Under the pieces are notes generated by a model. It searched no databases, was not told where the DNA came from, and worked only from the letters and a program-made list of their open reading frames with translations. Shown in pieces: positions 1 to 8,917 of a stretch of 24,788 bases of DNA. This DNA comes from Gammaproteobacteria bacterium UBA2168. Its GTDB lineage: Bacteria; Pseudomonadota; Gammaproteobacteria; Pseudomonadales; Azotimanducaceae. Positions within the stretch are counted from its first letter, which is position 1. Each line of letters opens with the position of its first letter. The DNA lies in contig DCWG01000102.1 of the NCBI GenBank assembly GCA_002327525.1, forward strand, positions 1 through 24,788, in the 5' to 3' direction. The position numbers and the translations under genes were made by a program.

Positions 1-1
1 C

Positions 2-364
2 GCCAAAGCGCTGGGTGCTGCTCCGGTACTGGCGGTGGACCACGACCCCCAGGCACTGATCGCAACAGCCGAGAACGCTCAATACAATGGCGTGCATCTA
101 GATGCAATCGAACCACCGGAGAGTTTCCGTCTGCAACAGCGGGTCGACATCCTCCTGGCTAATATCCTGGCCAATCCACTGATGGAAATGGCGGACACCT
201 TGCAACGCTACACCGCACCGGGAGGACATGTGGTGTTGTCCGGTCTGTTGGAGGATCAGGTGGAGGTGGTAGCGCGTCGCTACCCCCGGGTTCAATTCGG
301 CATACCGGTGATGCGAGAAGGATGGGTGCGTCTCGACGGTGTGCTGCGTGGCGAGCATGACTGA
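2..364 (+). CDS. prmA: Ribosomal protein L11 methyltransferase, C-terminal part
   Basis: The window opens inside this gene, so only about 120 C-terminal residues are present. PrmA uses S-adenosylmethionine to methylate ribosomal protein L11 in the cytoplasm. The visible part runs from the second half of the Rossmann fold (AVDHDPQAL, the acidic SAM-binding strand and following residues) through the family's NILANPL motif to the conserved C-terminal strand (HVVLSGLL). The stop codon overlaps the next gene's start by 8 bp, which suggests translational coupling. The order prmA, zinc-ribbon protein, dusB is common in Gammaproteobacteria and supports the call. Nothing looks damaged; the truncation is only the window edge. 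Confidence 0.95.
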   Translation, partial: AKALGAAPVLAVDHDPQALIATAENAQYNGVHLDAIEPPESFRLQQRVDILLANILANPLMEMADTLQRYTAPGGHVVLSGLLEDQVEVVARRYPRVQFGIPVMREGWVRLDGVLRGEHD

Positions 365-1352
365 CGATCTGGAGGCGCTGGTTACGCAGTGTCCGCATTG
401 TGACACCCGCTTTCGCGTCACCGAAGCCCAGCTTGCCACTGCGGATGGGCGGGTGCGCTGCGGTGCCTGCCTGAGCGTGTTTCAGGGGACCGACTACCTG
501 GTGATCGAGGATGCGGGCTGGGAAGAAGATGCGGTAGATGCACTTGATGAGATCCTGGATGAATTGAGCGCGTCTGCTGAACAGGAGATACCGGCCGGTG
601 AGACGGATCAGCCACATGAGCAGGATCGGCAATCGCTGGCGAACGAGGACGAGCGGGACGCGTCCTCGGAACACGCCGATGTCGACTGGTGGCGCCCGAG
701 AGGGCACGAACAGGCGCACGAACAGCAAGACGGCCAACAATCGCATCCCGGGATCGGTGCCGGGGATGATGATGAGGTGGTGCTCGATCTCAATGAGAGC
801 AGTACCCCGGAGCGAGCGGCCGCGGATGCGAATGCGACATCCGGCAATGCGGACGAAATGCCGATGCAGCCGGTGCGAGCGGCGACGCGGAGATATTGGA
901 CCGCGGTTGTGCTGGCCGTCGGCGCGGTTACTTTGCTGTTGCAGGTGGGGTGGTACCAGAAAGATCGCTGGGTGCACGATGCGGACGTGCGGTCATATCT
1001 CGAAGCTGCGTGCGATTGGCTGGGATGCTCGCTGCCGGTGTATCGGAACTCAGAAGAGATCGAGGCCCGCGAGCTGGTCGTACGCGCACACCCCGAGATC
1101 TCGCAAGCCCTCATGGTCGATGCGCTGGTGGTCAACCGTGCCAGCTTCGCGCAGCCATACCCGGTGATCGATCTCACATTCACGGATGTCAATGGCAGGT
1201 CTGTGGCGCGGCGCGGATTCAATCCCGCTGAATACCTGGCTGGTGAGTTGACGCAGGCGACGATCTTTCAACCCGGTACACCCATCCACATTTCATTCGA
1301 AATCGAAGACCCTGGTGAGGATGCGGTGAACTACCGGATGACGTTCCGCTGA
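357..1352 (+). CDS. Zinc-ribbon and DUF3426 single-pass membrane protein
   Basis: A 331-residue protein of the family usually found between prmA and dusB. The N-terminus is an MJ0042-type zinc ribbon with C12-x2-C15 and C35-x2-C38. A long acidic, low-complexity linker (about residues 50-170, rich in D, E, Q and A) follows, then one transmembrane helix near residues 179-199 (YWTAVVLAVGAVTLLLQVGW) and a C-terminal DUF3426 domain, presumably periplasmic. I chose the ATG at 357 because it overlaps prmA and starts just before the zinc ribbon; an upstream in-frame start at 339 would add six residues. The function of the family is not known to me. The cytoplasmic ribbon and periplasmic domain would fit a membrane-tethered sensor or scaffold, but that is inference. 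Confidence 0.88.
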   Translation: MTDDLEALVTQCPHCDTRFRVTEAQLATADGRVRCGACLSVFQGTDYLVIEDAGWEEDAVDALDEILDELSASAEQEIPAGETDQPHEQDRQSLANEDERDASSEHADVDWWRPRGHEQAHEQQDGQQSHPGIGAGDDDEVVLDLNESSTPERAAADANATSGNADEMPMQPVRAATRRYWTAVVLAVGAVTLLLQVGWYQKDRWVHDADVRSYLEAACDWLGCSLPVYRNSEEIEARELVVRAHPEISQALMVDALVVNRASFAQPYPVIDLTFTDVNGRSVARRGFNPAEYLAGELTQATIFQPGTPIHISFEIEDPGEDAVNYRMTFR

Positions 1353-1364
1353 CGCACGAGTATC

Positions 1365-2339
1365 ATGCGCGCCTTTCCGAACCTTGAGCAGTGCTCGACC
1401 TTGCTCCGCATCGGTCCACACCTACTGGCAAATCCCGTCCTGCTGGCCCCAATGGCTGGTCTCACGGACGCGGCCTTCAGAAAGATCGCACTCGATTTCG
1501 GAGCTGGCTACGCCGTGTGCGAGATGGTGAACGGCAAATCCGATCTATGGCTCACTGACAAGTCCAGACTGCGCCGCCAACGAGCCGAGGGCGAACGCGT
1601 GAACGCCAGGCAGATCGCGGGTGGCGATCCGTCGATCATGGCAGAGGTGGCCCGACGCCTCGAGTCGGACGGAGCGGATGTGATAGACATCAACTTCGGC
1701 TGTCCTGTGAAGAAAGTCTGTCGAAAGGCTGCGGGTTCAGCACTGATGCGACAGCCGGAACTCATCGGTCGTATCGTCGATGCGGTCGTGAATGGCGTGT
1801 CGGTTCCGGTGACGGTAAAGATGCGCACCGGCTGGGCACCGGATGAGCGTAACGCAGTGGAAGTTGCCCTGATCGCGGAGCAGGCGGGCGCCCGGGCCCT
1901 GGTGGTTCACGGCCGCACCAGAGCCTGCCGGTTCACGGGTGATGCCGAGTACGCAACCGTGGCGGAAGTGAAGCGGCAATTGCAGATACCCGTGATCGCC
2001 AATGGCGACATCGACACCAGGGCAAAGGCGCGCTGGGTGATGGACACCACCGGCGTGGATGGTGTCATGATCGGGCGGGCGGCGCTCGGAGCGCCGTGGC
2101 TGCCTGGATGTGTTGCAGGGCGGCCGGAGCCGAATCTCAGGACCAAGTGGGGGACGGTATTCAACCACCTCGAGAGTATCTACACCCTGTACGGGATAGA
2201 TCAGGGTGTGAAGATCGCCCGCAAGCATGTGAGAGCCTATCTGGTGAATCTCGGCTTCACGGGCGCAGAGGCGCGCTTGTTCAACCAGTTGACGAGAATC
2301 AAGGAACAGCAGGCCTATCTCGGCCATCTGGCTGCGTGA
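1365..2339 (+). CDS. dusB: tRNA-dihydrouridine synthase B
   Basis: A 324-residue FMN-dependent enzyme that reduces specific uridines in the tRNA D-loop to dihydrouridine. The TIM-barrel start is clear (LLAPMAGLTDAAFR). The catalytic cysteine is C113 in INFGCPVKKV, followed by the DusB-type CRKAAGSALM. FMN/phosphate-binding segments are VHGRTR, VIANGDI and GVMIGRAALG. The first 14 or so residues extend beyond the usual DusB N-terminus, so initiation could be slightly downstream, but 1365 is the first ATG after the previous stop and only 12 bp away. In E. coli and Pseudomonas dusB is followed by fis; here purH follows directly after 38 bp. Confidence 0.95.
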   Translation: MRAFPNLEQCSTLLRIGPHLLANPVLLAPMAGLTDAAFRKIALDFGAGYAVCEMVNGKSDLWLTDKSRLRRQRAEGERVNARQIAGGDPSIMAEVARRLESDGADVIDINFGCPVKKVCRKAAGSALMRQPELIGRIVDAVVNGVSVPVTVKMRTGWAPDERNAVEVALIAEQAGARALVVHGRTRACRFTGDAEYATVAEVKRQLQIPVIANGDIDTRAKARWVMDTTGVDGVMIGRAALGAPWLPGCVAGRPEPNLRTKWGTVFNHLESIYTLYGIDQGVKIARKHVRAYLVNLGFTGAEARLFNQLTRIKEQQAYLGHLAA

Positions 2340-2377
2340 GGGGCTTGTTCATAACGAACTGACCGATGGACTAGGAC

Positions 2378-3931
2378 ATGAGTGATCTGAAGCCAATCAA
2401 ACGGGCGCTGTTGAGCGTGTCCGATAAAGACGGTATCGCGGAATTTGGCGCAGCGCTCTGCGAATTCGGCATTGAACTGCTGTCGACTGGTGGCACCTTT
2501 CGTGCGCTGGAGGCGGCGGGTGTCCGGGTGACCGAAGTGTCGCGGTACACGGGCTTTCCGGAAATGATGGATGGTCGGGTCAAGACCCTGCACCCGCATA
2601 TACACGGGGGCATCCTCGGGAGGCGGGGTAGGGATGATGCCGTGATGGCGGAACACGGTATCGACGCCATCGACCTCGTGGTGGTCAATCTGTATCCGTT
2701 TGCACAAACGGTGGCGCGCGCCGACAGGACCGATGAGATGGCGATAGAGAACATCGACATCGGCGGCCCGGCAATGGTGCGCTCAGCGGCCAAAAACCAT
2801 GCCGACGTGCTGGTGGCAGTTGATCCAGCCGACTACACCGAGATTACGGCTGCGCTCCGGCAGGGTGGCACCTCATGGTCCCTGCGCCGGGAATACGCGG
2901 CCAAAGCATTCAGGCACACGGCGCGTTATGACGCCATGGTGGCGGCGTATTTTGCGGAAAGTGCAACGGATGTGCTGCCCGGCAGCCTGACGCTGACGTA
3001 CGACAAGCGCCAGAAAATGCGCTACGGGGAGAATCCTCATCAGCAGGCGGCTTTCTACACTGAACCCAATCCCGCGCCTGGCAGCATCGCAGTGGCGACC
3101 CAGGCTCAGGGCAAGGCGCTGTCATACAACAATGTGGCGGATACCGATGCGGCGCTGGAGTGTGTGAAGGTGTTCGACGGGCCGGCCTGTGTGATCGTCA
3201 AACACGCCAATCCGTGCGGCGTGGGTGTTGGGCAAGGGGCTGAAGAGGCATACGAGAAGGCGTTCGCCACGGATCCGACCTCGGCTTTCGGCGGCATTCT
3301 CGCTTTCAACAGGGTAGTGGACGCGGATCTGCTCAGTACCATTCTCGACCGGCAATTCGTGGAAGTGCTGATCGCTCCGGAGGTGAGTGCTGCCGCCATC
3401 GAGGTCGCCAAGCGCAAAAAGAACGTCCGGGTACTCGAAACCGGACCGCTCGGAGATGTTGCGCGCGGGCTGGAATTCAAGCGCGTGGGTGGGGGGTTGC
3501 TGGTACAAGACGCCGACGAGACCTGCCTGGATGAGTCGACCCTGGCGGTGGTGACCCAGCGGCAACCCTCGGCGCAGGAGATGGCGGATCTGTTGTTTGC
3601 ATGGAAGGTCGCCTGGTTCGTCAAATCGAACGCCATCGTCTATGCGCGCAACGGGCAGACTATCGGTGTGGGTGCCGGACAGATGGCGCGTGTGACGAGT
3701 GCCATAATCGCCGGCCTGAAGGCGGAGGCGGAAGGATTGACCGTCGCGGGCTCGGTGATGGCGAGCGACGCGTTTTTTCCATTTCGAGACAGCATCGACT
3801 CGGCTGCGAAAGCCGGAATTCAGGCCGTGATTCAGCCGGGTGGGTCGATGCGTGATAGCGAGGTGATCGAAACGGCCGATGAGCATGGCATGGCGATGGT
3901 GTTCACCGGTATCCGCCACTTCAGACACTGA
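2378..3931 (+). CDS. purH: Bifunctional AICAR transformylase / IMP cyclohydrolase
   Basis: A 517-residue enzyme catalysing the last two steps of de novo purine synthesis: formylation of AICAR with 10-formyl-THF, then ring closure to IMP. The N-terminal MGS-like cyclohydrolase domain shows [22 protein letters not shown] and [15 protein letters not shown]. The C-terminal transformylase domain shows [12 protein letters not shown], the catalytic K275-H276 pair in [12 protein letters not shown], and [10 protein letters not shown]. Length is normal for the family. It lies 13 bp upstream of an untranslated gap and the purD ribosome site, and purH-purD is a common two-gene operon. The usual upstream neighbour fis is missing. 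Confidence 0.97.
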   Translation: MSDLKPIKRALLSVSDKDGIAEFGAALCEFGIELLSTGGTFRALEAAGVRVTEVSRYTGFPEMMDGRVKTLHPHIHGGILGRRGRDDAVMAEHGIDAIDLVVVNLYPFAQTVARADRTDEMAIENIDIGGPAMVRSAAKNHADVLVAVDPADYTEITAALRQGGTSWSLRREYAAKAFRHTARYDAMVAAYFAESATDVLPGSLTLTYDKRQKMRYGENPHQQAAFYTEPNPAPGSIAVATQAQGKALSYNNVADTDAALECVKVFDGPACVIVKHANPCGVGVGQGAEEAYEKAFATDPTSAFGGILAFNRVVDADLLSTILDRQFVEVLIAPEVSAAAIEVAKRKKNVRVLETGPLGDVARGLEFKRVGGGLLVQDADETCLDESTLAVVTQRQPSAQEMADLLFAWKVAWFVKSNAIVYARNGQTIGVGAGQMARVTSAIIAGLKAEAEGLTVAGSVMASDAFFPFRDSIDSAAKAGIQAVIQPGGSMRDSEVIETADEHGMAMVFTGIRHFRH

Positions 3932-3977
3932 CGATCCCTGATGGTTGGGTGAGGGAGCAAACAAACAGGAGGCTGAG

Positions 3978-5288
3978 ATGAACGTTTTGGTCATTGGCTC
4001 CGGCGGGCGCGAGCATGCGCTTGCATGGAAGGCGGCTCAGGGCTCGGGGGTGGATGGGGTGTTCGTCGCGCCTGGCAACGCGGGGACTGCCACCGAGAAG
4101 GAGTTGACGAACGTGGGCATCGGTGTGGGTGATTTCGAAGCCCTGGCGGAATTCGCCGCGCGTAACGAGGTCGGGCTCACCATCGTTGGCCCGGAAGCAC
4201 CGCTAGTGGACGGGGTGGTGGATTTCTTCGAGCGTCGCGGGCTGGCATGCTTCGGACCCACGAAAGCGGCCGCACAGCTCGAAGGCTCGAAAGCTTTCAC
4301 CAAGGACTTCCTGACACGGCACGCCATCCCGACCGCCGAGTCCGAAACATTCAGCGATCTCGAAGCAGCTCTCGAGTACGTGCACCGGCAAGGCGCGCCA
4401 ATCGTGATCAAGGCGGATGGTCTTGCGGCGGGTAAGGGCGTGGTGGTGGCTCACACACTCGCCGAAGCTGAAGCAGCGCTGACCGACATGCTCAGCGGTT
4501 CCGTCTTCGGTGAGGCTGGTGAGCGGGTCGTCGTGGAGGAGTTTCTCGCCGGAGAGGAGGCGAGCTTCATTTGTCTGTGTGACGGTGGCACGGCTGTGCC
4601 TTTCGCGAGCTCTCAGGATCACAAGGCCGCACTCGACGGCGACCGGGGCCTCAACACGGGAGGCATGGGCGCCTATTCACCAGCGCCGGTGGTCACCGAT
4701 GAAATACATGCACGCATCATGCGCGAGGTCATTGAACCCACCGTGGCCGGCATGGCGGCGGAAGGAAATCCATACACGGGATTCCTGTATGCCGGGCTCA
4801 TGATCATGCCCGATGGCACACCGAAGGTGATCGAGTTCAATTGTCGTTTCGGAGATCCCGAGGCTCAGCCGGTGATGATGCGTCTGCGTTCGGATCTGGT
4901 GTTGCTGTGTGGACAGGCAATCGGCGGCAAACTCGCGGGTGTAGAGCTGGCCTGGGATCCGCAGGTTGCGCTCGGTGTGGTGATGGCTGCGGGAGGTTAT
5001 CCGGGTGGCTATCGAAAGGGTGATGCCATTGACGGGCTCGATCCGGGACAAGCGCACCCCAAGGTGTTTCATGCCGGAACGAGTCTCAGGGACGGCGAGG
5101 TGGTGACGAACGGTGGCCGGGTGCTGTGCGTGGTGGCCCTAGGACTGAGTGTCGCCGAGGCGCAACGAAGGGCGTATGAGGGTGTGGCCGCGATAACGTG
5201 GGAAGACTGTTATTACCGCACCGACATAGGGTATCGGGCCGTCGCGCGCGAGGAGGCTGCTGAAGAGGCGGGCGGACAGACGCGCTGA
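3978..5288 (+). CDS. purD: Phosphoribosylamine-glycine ligase (GARS)
   Basis: A 436-residue ATP-grasp ligase that joins glycine to phosphoribosylamine, the second step of purine synthesis. Visible are the N-terminal [17 protein letters not shown] motif, the ATP-grasp nucleotide loop [27 protein letters not shown], and the metal-binding [12 protein letters not shown]. The open frame extends further upstream, but the ATG at 3978 has a perfect AGGAGG at 3967-3972 with 5 nt spacing and matches the family N-terminus. It is cotranscribed with purH, judging by the short gap. C-terminal residues beyond the family core are a short Glu/Ala-rich tail. Confidence 0.97.
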   Translation: MNVLVIGSGGREHALAWKAAQGSGVDGVFVAPGNAGTATEKELTNVGIGVGDFEALAEFAARNEVGLTIVGPEAPLVDGVVDFFERRGLACFGPTKAAAQLEGSKAFTKDFLTRHAIPTAESETFSDLEAALEYVHRQGAPIVIKADGLAAGKGVVVAHTLAEAEAALTDMLSGSVFGEAGERVVVEEFLAGEEASFICLCDGGTAVPFASSQDHKAALDGDRGLNTGGMGAYSPAPVVTDEIHARIMREVIEPTVAGMAAEGNPYTGFLYAGLMIMPDGTPKVIEFNCRFGDPEAQPVMMRLRSDLVLLCGQAIGGKLAGVELAWDPQVALGVVMAAGGYPGGYRKGDAIDGLDPGQAHPKVFHAGTSLRDGEVVTNGGRVLCVVALGLSVAEAQRRAYEGVAAITWEDCYYRTDIGYRAVAREEAAEEAGGQTR

Positions 5289-5335
5289 CGTCTTACCGGG
5301 GTGCGGGGGGATGACTGCTGGGAGGCGGTTCGGGT

Positions 5336-6313
5336 GTGCGCCACGCTTCGCGCATGCTGGAAAAACAACTGCGCCGATTCGAGCCGTTCCGGGAAATGTC
5401 CTCGTCAGAACTCAACACAGTCGCACGGCATGCGCAGGTTCTGCAGATGCCCGCACAAAGATGGCTCGTGCGACCCGGACGGCAACTGAACGGTAGCTAT
5501 TTCCTGTTGCGGGGCAAGCTGTCCTGTTATTCGCTCGACCGCCGCGTGCACTGTGGGGCGCGTGCTGCCGAGCGTGCGGTGTACCCCGGGGCGCTCGGCA
5601 TCAAGACCCGTACCGCAGCACAATTACTCTGGGTGGATACTGCACCGCTTTCGTTCCTGCTCGGTGTCCACAAGGAGCCGATTGGGCTGGACATTCGACT
5701 CGAAGCCTGGGAGCGGCGCTTTCTGGCCGCCCCGGGCTTGAAAAACATGCAGCCGGCTAGCTGGCAGCGGTTCTTCGCTCAGTTCGAGGAGCAACTGGTG
5801 TGGGAAGGGGCGGACGTCGTGCGCTACGGAGATGAGGCGGCACATTTTTTCGTGCTGAAAAGCGGCTTTGCGAACGTACACAGATCAGGACGCAGGCTGG
5901 CAGGCCTGGCCGCGGGAGACTTCTTTGGGGAGGATGCGCTGGTACTCGGCGCTCGCCGCAACGCGACCATTACGATGGAGCAGGATGGCGTGGTGCTGCG
6001 CCTGCCGAAAGACGCGTTTCTCGATGCGCTCGGCGGTGAGATCGTGCGGGTGGTCGTGACCCCGGGCAAAGGACGTCTGCTGAACGTTGCGAACTATGCA
6101 GAGACTGGTGTCGGCGCAGAGCAATGCGCACTGGCGCTCGGACGGTTGCGCGAGAGCATTCCCGGTCTCGATCGGGGGGCCACGTACTATGTGACTGGCG
6201 GGCGTGTGGTGGAACGCGTGCTGGCCAGTTTCATCCTCGAGCAGCGCGGCATCGAGGCGTACTGTGTGGATGCCTCAAGCGGGGACGGTACGCCCGTCGG
6301 CCCAGGTGCATAG
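5336..6313 (+). CDS. Protein with two cNMP-binding-like domains and a rhodanese-like tail
   Basis: A 325-residue protein of unknown specific role. Residues about 15-110 look like a degenerate cyclic-nucleotide-binding fold (SYFLLRGKLSCYS). Residues about 145-235 are a much clearer copy with FVLKSGFANVH, GDFFGEDALVLGARRNATITM and a final VLRLPKDAF. Residues about 245-315 resemble a rhodanese domain (RLLNVANYAE, then TYYVTGGR and LASFILEQRGIEAYCV), but the position of the active-site Cys is occupied by the VTGGR loop, so sulfurtransferase activity is unlikely. There is no helix-turn-helix, so it is not a classical CRP-type activator. The GTG at 5336 is preferred because GGAGG lies at 5321-5325; an ATG at 5354 is the alternative. 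It starts 47 bp after purD and may be part of that operon. Function is inferred only as a ligand-responsive regulator or adaptor. Confidence 0.75.
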   Translation: MRHASRMLEKQLRRFEPFREMSSSELNTVARHAQVLQMPAQRWLVRPGRQLNGSYFLLRGKLSCYSLDRRVHCGARAAERAVYPGALGIKTRTAAQLLWVDTAPLSFLLGVHKEPIGLDIRLEAWERRFLAAPGLKNMQPASWQRFFAQFEEQLVWEGADVVRYGDEAAHFFVLKSGFANVHRSGRRLAGLAAGDFFGEDALVLGARRNATITMEQDGVVLRLPKDAFLDALGGEIVRVVVTPGKGRLLNVANYAETGVGAEQCALALGRLRESIPGLDRGATYYVTGGRVVERVLASFILEQRGIEAYCVDASSGDGTPVGPGA

Positions 6314-6518
6314 GGCGCTGATGCTCTCGGCTCGCAACACTGACATCGGGTAGGTGCGATTGATCGCGTCGAGGATGCTACCCAGATCCTCGGTGTCCAC
6401 CATACTCAGATTTCCGTGTTATCTGCGCTAGTGGGCCGCGGGCGGTATGATATCGGAGCCTGTCCGGGATACGACAACCCGGATGATAATCAATTGCCGA
6501 GCGGGACGAAGAATCGAC

Positions 6519-6866
6519 ATGAGTGACCCGGATTGTATCTTCTGTAAGGTCGTACGCCGCGAACTGCCTTCAGAAATCGTGTTCGAAAACGATGAGCTGA
6601 TCGCATTCAACGACATCGGGGCTCAGGCTCCCACGCATCTGCTGATCATTCCAAAAACCCACATCGCGACCCTGAACGATCTGGGAGCGGAGCACGCGGA
6701 TCTGGTAGGTCGAATGGTTCTCAAGGCGCGCGACCTTGCCGCCGAGCGCGGTATCGATGACGACGGCTACCGCCTGGTGGCTAACTGCAACGCCCACGGA
6801 GGGCAGACGGTGTACCACATACATCTGCACCTCCTGGGTGGGCGTCAGCTAAAAGCTCTCGGTTGA
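6519..6866 (+). CDS. HIT-family purine nucleoside phosphoramidase (HinT-like)
   Basis: A 115-residue histidine-triad protein. These enzymes hydrolyse AMP-linked phosphoramidates and related adenylates. The triad is complete at H100-I-H102-L-H104 in VYHIHLHLLGGR. The N-terminus carries CIFCKVVRRELPSE with the C6-x2-C9 pair seen in many HIT proteins, and the substrate-side strand HLLIIPKTHI is present. The frame is open further upstream, but the ATG at 6519 matches the family start and has a purine-rich GGGACGAAG shortly before it. It lies 21 bp upstream of coq7, the same HIT-coq7 neighbourhood as in Pseudomonas. The 205 bp before it show an inverted repeat CCGGG/CCCGG around 6465-6484 but no clear promoter. 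Confidence 0.92.
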   Translation: MSDPDCIFCKVVRRELPSEIVFENDELIAFNDIGAQAPTHLLIIPKTHIATLNDLGAEHADLVGRMVLKARDLAAERGIDDDGYRLVANCNAHGGQTVYHIHLHLLGGRQLKALG

Positions 6867-6887
6867 GCTGGTGAGGGCACAGCGGTA

Positions 6888-7514
6888 ATGAGCATCTTTG
6901 ACGAGTTGATTGGCGGCTTCGACCGCGCATTGCGCACGCTGACGAATACGCACGAGGCGGCGCGGCGCAATCCCGGGGAAGAAGTCGCCGAAGTGGACCT
7001 CAGCGATGAGGAACGCGCGCATGCCGCCGGGCTCATGCGCGTGAATTACACCGGTGAGATCTGCGCACAGGCGCTTTACGAAGGCCAGGCGGCGACGGCG
7101 CGGGATTCAACGGTGCGCAATAGGCTGCTGACAGCGGCGGAGAAGGAAGCGGACCATCTCGCGTGGTGCAGCGAACGCCTGGATGAGCTCGACTCGAGGC
7201 CCAGTGTTCTGAATCCTCTTTTCTATGCAGCATCCTATGCGCTCGGCGTCGCCACCGGTCTTGCCGGTGACAAAATCAGCCTGGGCATGGTGGAAGCCAC
7301 CGAGGACAGGGTGTGCGCGCACCTGGAGAATCACCTCGACGCACTGCCGGCAACGGATGAGCGAAGCCGTGCCATCGTCACGCAAATGTACGAAGACGAG
7401 GCGCGCCATGGCGCGGAGGCCCTGGCCGCCGGTGGTGAGGAGTTTCCGGAACGCGTTAAGGAAATTATGGCGGTGATGTCCAGACTGATGACGGAGACGA
7501 CCTACCGCGTTTGA
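6888..7514 (+). CDS. coq7: Demethoxyubiquinone hydroxylase (di-iron)
   Basis: A 208-residue di-iron monooxygenase that hydroxylates demethoxyubiquinone in the penultimate step of ubiquinone synthesis, at the inner membrane. All expected carboxylate/histidine ligands are present: E57 in NYTGEICAQ, E87 and H90 in AEKEADHLAW, E139 in GMVEATEDR, and E171 and H174 in MYEDEARHGAEA. The hydrophobic stretch NPLFYAASYALGVATGLAG (about 109-127) is the usual membrane-associating helix. Presence of this form suggests oxygen-dependent ubiquinone synthesis. In Pseudomonas speD lies between coq7 and the osmC-like gene; here the two are separated by only 24 bp. Confidence 0.96.
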   Translation: MSIFDELIGGFDRALRTLTNTHEAARRNPGEEVAEVDLSDEERAHAAGLMRVNYTGEICAQALYEGQAATARDSTVRNRLLTAAEKEADHLAWCSERLDELDSRPSVLNPLFYAASYALGVATGLAGDKISLGMVEATEDRVCAHLENHLDALPATDERSRAIVTQMYEDEARHGAEALAAGGEEFPERVKEIMAVMSRLMTETTYRV

Positions 7515-7538
7515 AGCCCGTGTTGGGAGCCGTGGGTG

Positions 7539-7967
7539 CTACGCGTCCTGTGCTTCGATGATCTCCCAGTCGTGCGTAATCACCACGCCGCCGCGTTCCA
7601 GCATGATGGATGCGGAGCAGTAGCGTCTGGCGGTCAGGTCGACAGCGCGCTCCACCTTCTTCTCGTCGATGTTTGTGCCGGTGATGAGAAAGTGCAGATG
7701 GATGGTCTCGAATACAGCGGGGATCTCCTCGGCCCTCTGCGCGGTGATCTCGGTCACGCAATCGGTGACGTCCTGTCTCGATTTCTCGAGTATACGAATG
7801 ATGTCGACGGAAGTGCATCCGCCGAGGCCGATGAGAACCAGTTCCATTGGCCGCAACCCCTTGTTCTCGCCCCCGTCGTCAGGGGGGCCGTCTATGATTA
7901 CGCTGTGTCCGGAGTCGGCCGTGGCCTCGAAGCTGACCTTGTCGGTCCATTGTATTTTTGCGTGCAT
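7539..7967 (-). CDS. OsmC-family peroxiredoxin-like protein
   Basis: A 142-residue OsmC/Ohr superfamily protein of the YhfA-like group commonly found beside crp. Both redox cysteines are present: C51 in [10 protein letters not shown] and C117 in ARRYCSAS. The N-terminal loop [19 protein letters not shown] is typical. Members reduce organic hydroperoxides or handle reactive electrophiles using the Cys pair, but the exact substrate of this subgroup is not established here. It is convergent with coq7 and divergent from crp, sharing a 174 bp intergenic region, so possible CRP control is suggested by position only. Confidence 0.93.
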   Translation of the reverse strand: MHAKIQWTDKVSFEATADSGHSVIIDGPPDDGGENKGLRPMELVLIGLGGCTSVDIIRILEKSRQDVTDCVTEITAQRAEEIPAVFETIHLHFLITGTNIDEKKVERAVDLTARRYCSASIMLERGGVVITHDWEIIEAQDA

Positions 7968-8141
7968 GACTACAGTTTCGCAGTACCAATTTCCAAAATC
8001 GTGACTATTTCATGTGGCGTGGCGTGGCGAATGACCATTCATACTGTAAAAAAGCACCATTTGTCGACTAGTTCTCGTTTGTCCAAAACACGCTATGCAA
8101 GTATTCGCTCCACGCAAGGTGTTACGAAGGAGCGCAACAAA

Positions 8142-8831
8142 ATGCTTGCAGCAAAGAGTACAACCATGGGCATGAGTGCAAAGCGGCCCCTGATGGCGAA
8201 AGGCTTTCAGATGAACGATGCTCAGACGCACCTCGATGCGTTCCTGGCCGCCGCCCACCGACGAAAATATCCGGCCAAGAGTACCCTGATCTACGCCGGA
8301 GACAAGAGCGATTCGATCTACTACATCCTAAAAGGCTCGGTCACGGTGCTGGTGGAAGAAGAATCCGGCCGGGAGATTATCGTCTCCTATCTCAACAAGG
8401 GCGACTTTTTCGGTGAGATGCCGCTTTTTTCGGAAAAAGTACCCCGTTCAGCCTGGGTGAAGGCGAAGACCGAGTGTGAGGTTGCAGAGCTCTCGTACGG
8501 CAAGTTCAAGGAACTCGCTAACAAACACACGGATTTATTGTATGCAGTGGGACGGCAGATGGCAGATCGCCTCAGCCGCACCACGCAAAAGGTGAGTGAT
8601 CTGGCGTTTCTAGACGTTACCGGGCGGGTAGCAAGGACGTTGCTTGAACTCACCAAACAACCCGATGCCATGACACATCCGGACGGGATGCAGATTAAGA
8701 TCACCCGTCAGGAGATCGGCCGTATCGTGGGTTGCTCAAGGGAAATGGTCGGGCGCGTTCTCAAAACCCTCGTCGAACAAGGACTGGTTTCGGCGAAGGG
8801 TAAAACCATGGTGGTTTTCGGAACGCGTTGA
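8142..8831 (+). CDS. vfr: Vfr/CRP-type cAMP receptor transcription factor
   Basis: A 229-residue CRP family regulator very close in sequence to Pseudomonas Vfr and E. coli CRP. The cAMP pocket residues are present: G91-E92 in [10 protein letters not shown]102-S103 in PRSAWV, and T147-T148 in SRTTQKV on the long dimer helix (Thr-Thr as in Vfr, where E. coli has Thr-Ser). The helix-turn-helix [22 protein letters not shown] is nearly identical to CRP, so a TGTGA-N6-TCACA-type target is expected. The ATG at 8142 has AAGGAG at 8127-8132. This start makes the protein about 15 residues longer than Vfr at the N-terminus; ATGs at codons 9, 11, 18 and 24 are alternatives. The gene ends just before a strong hairpin. 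Confidence 0.95.
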   Translation: MLAAKSTTMGMSAKRPLMAKGFQMNDAQTHLDAFLAAAHRRKYPAKSTLIYAGDKSDSIYYILKGSVTVLVEEESGREIIVSYLNKGDFFGEMPLFSEKVPRSAWVKAKTECEVAELSYGKFKELANKHTDLLYAVGRQMADRLSRTTQKVSDLAFLDVTGRVARTLLELTKQPDAMTHPDGMQIKITRQEIGRIVGCSREMVGRVLKTLVEQGLVSAKGKTMVVFGTR

Positions 8832-8877
8832 GACAGCCCCCGTGACGTTGTTGCGGGATTTCCAAGGAAGTGAATGG

Positions 8878-8905
8878 AAAACGGGTCGCATTAGCGATCC
8901 GTTTT
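8878..8905. terminator. Bidirectional intrinsic terminator between crp and trpC
   Basis: Two 12-nt arms (8878-8889 and 8894-8905) pair around the 4-nt loop ATTA, with one G-T pair. The arm bases are AAAACGG side and CCGTTTT side, so a T run ends the hairpin when read on either strand. It sits between the convergent crp (stop 8831) and trpC (stop 8918) genes and can serve both. Confidence 0.8.
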
Positions 8906-8917
8906 CGTATGGGCGAA

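Noticed and set aside
6275..6403. A 42-codon minus-strand frame (MVDTEDLGSILDAINRTYP...) between the cNMP protein and the HIT gene
   Set aside because: It overlaps the 3' end of the cNMP gene in antisense, has only a weak GGAAA upstream and no recognisable similarity. Length alone does not support a gene.
7999..8020. A possible CRP site (CGTGA then CATGT) between osmC and crp
   Set aside because: Only one half-site resembles TGTGA, and the second half does not match TCACA at the right spacing.
7536..8141. A long N-terminal extension of the crp reading frame
   Set aside because: It runs through osmC in antisense and the intergenic region. The AAGGAG-supported ATG at 8142 gives a normal CRP-family protein.
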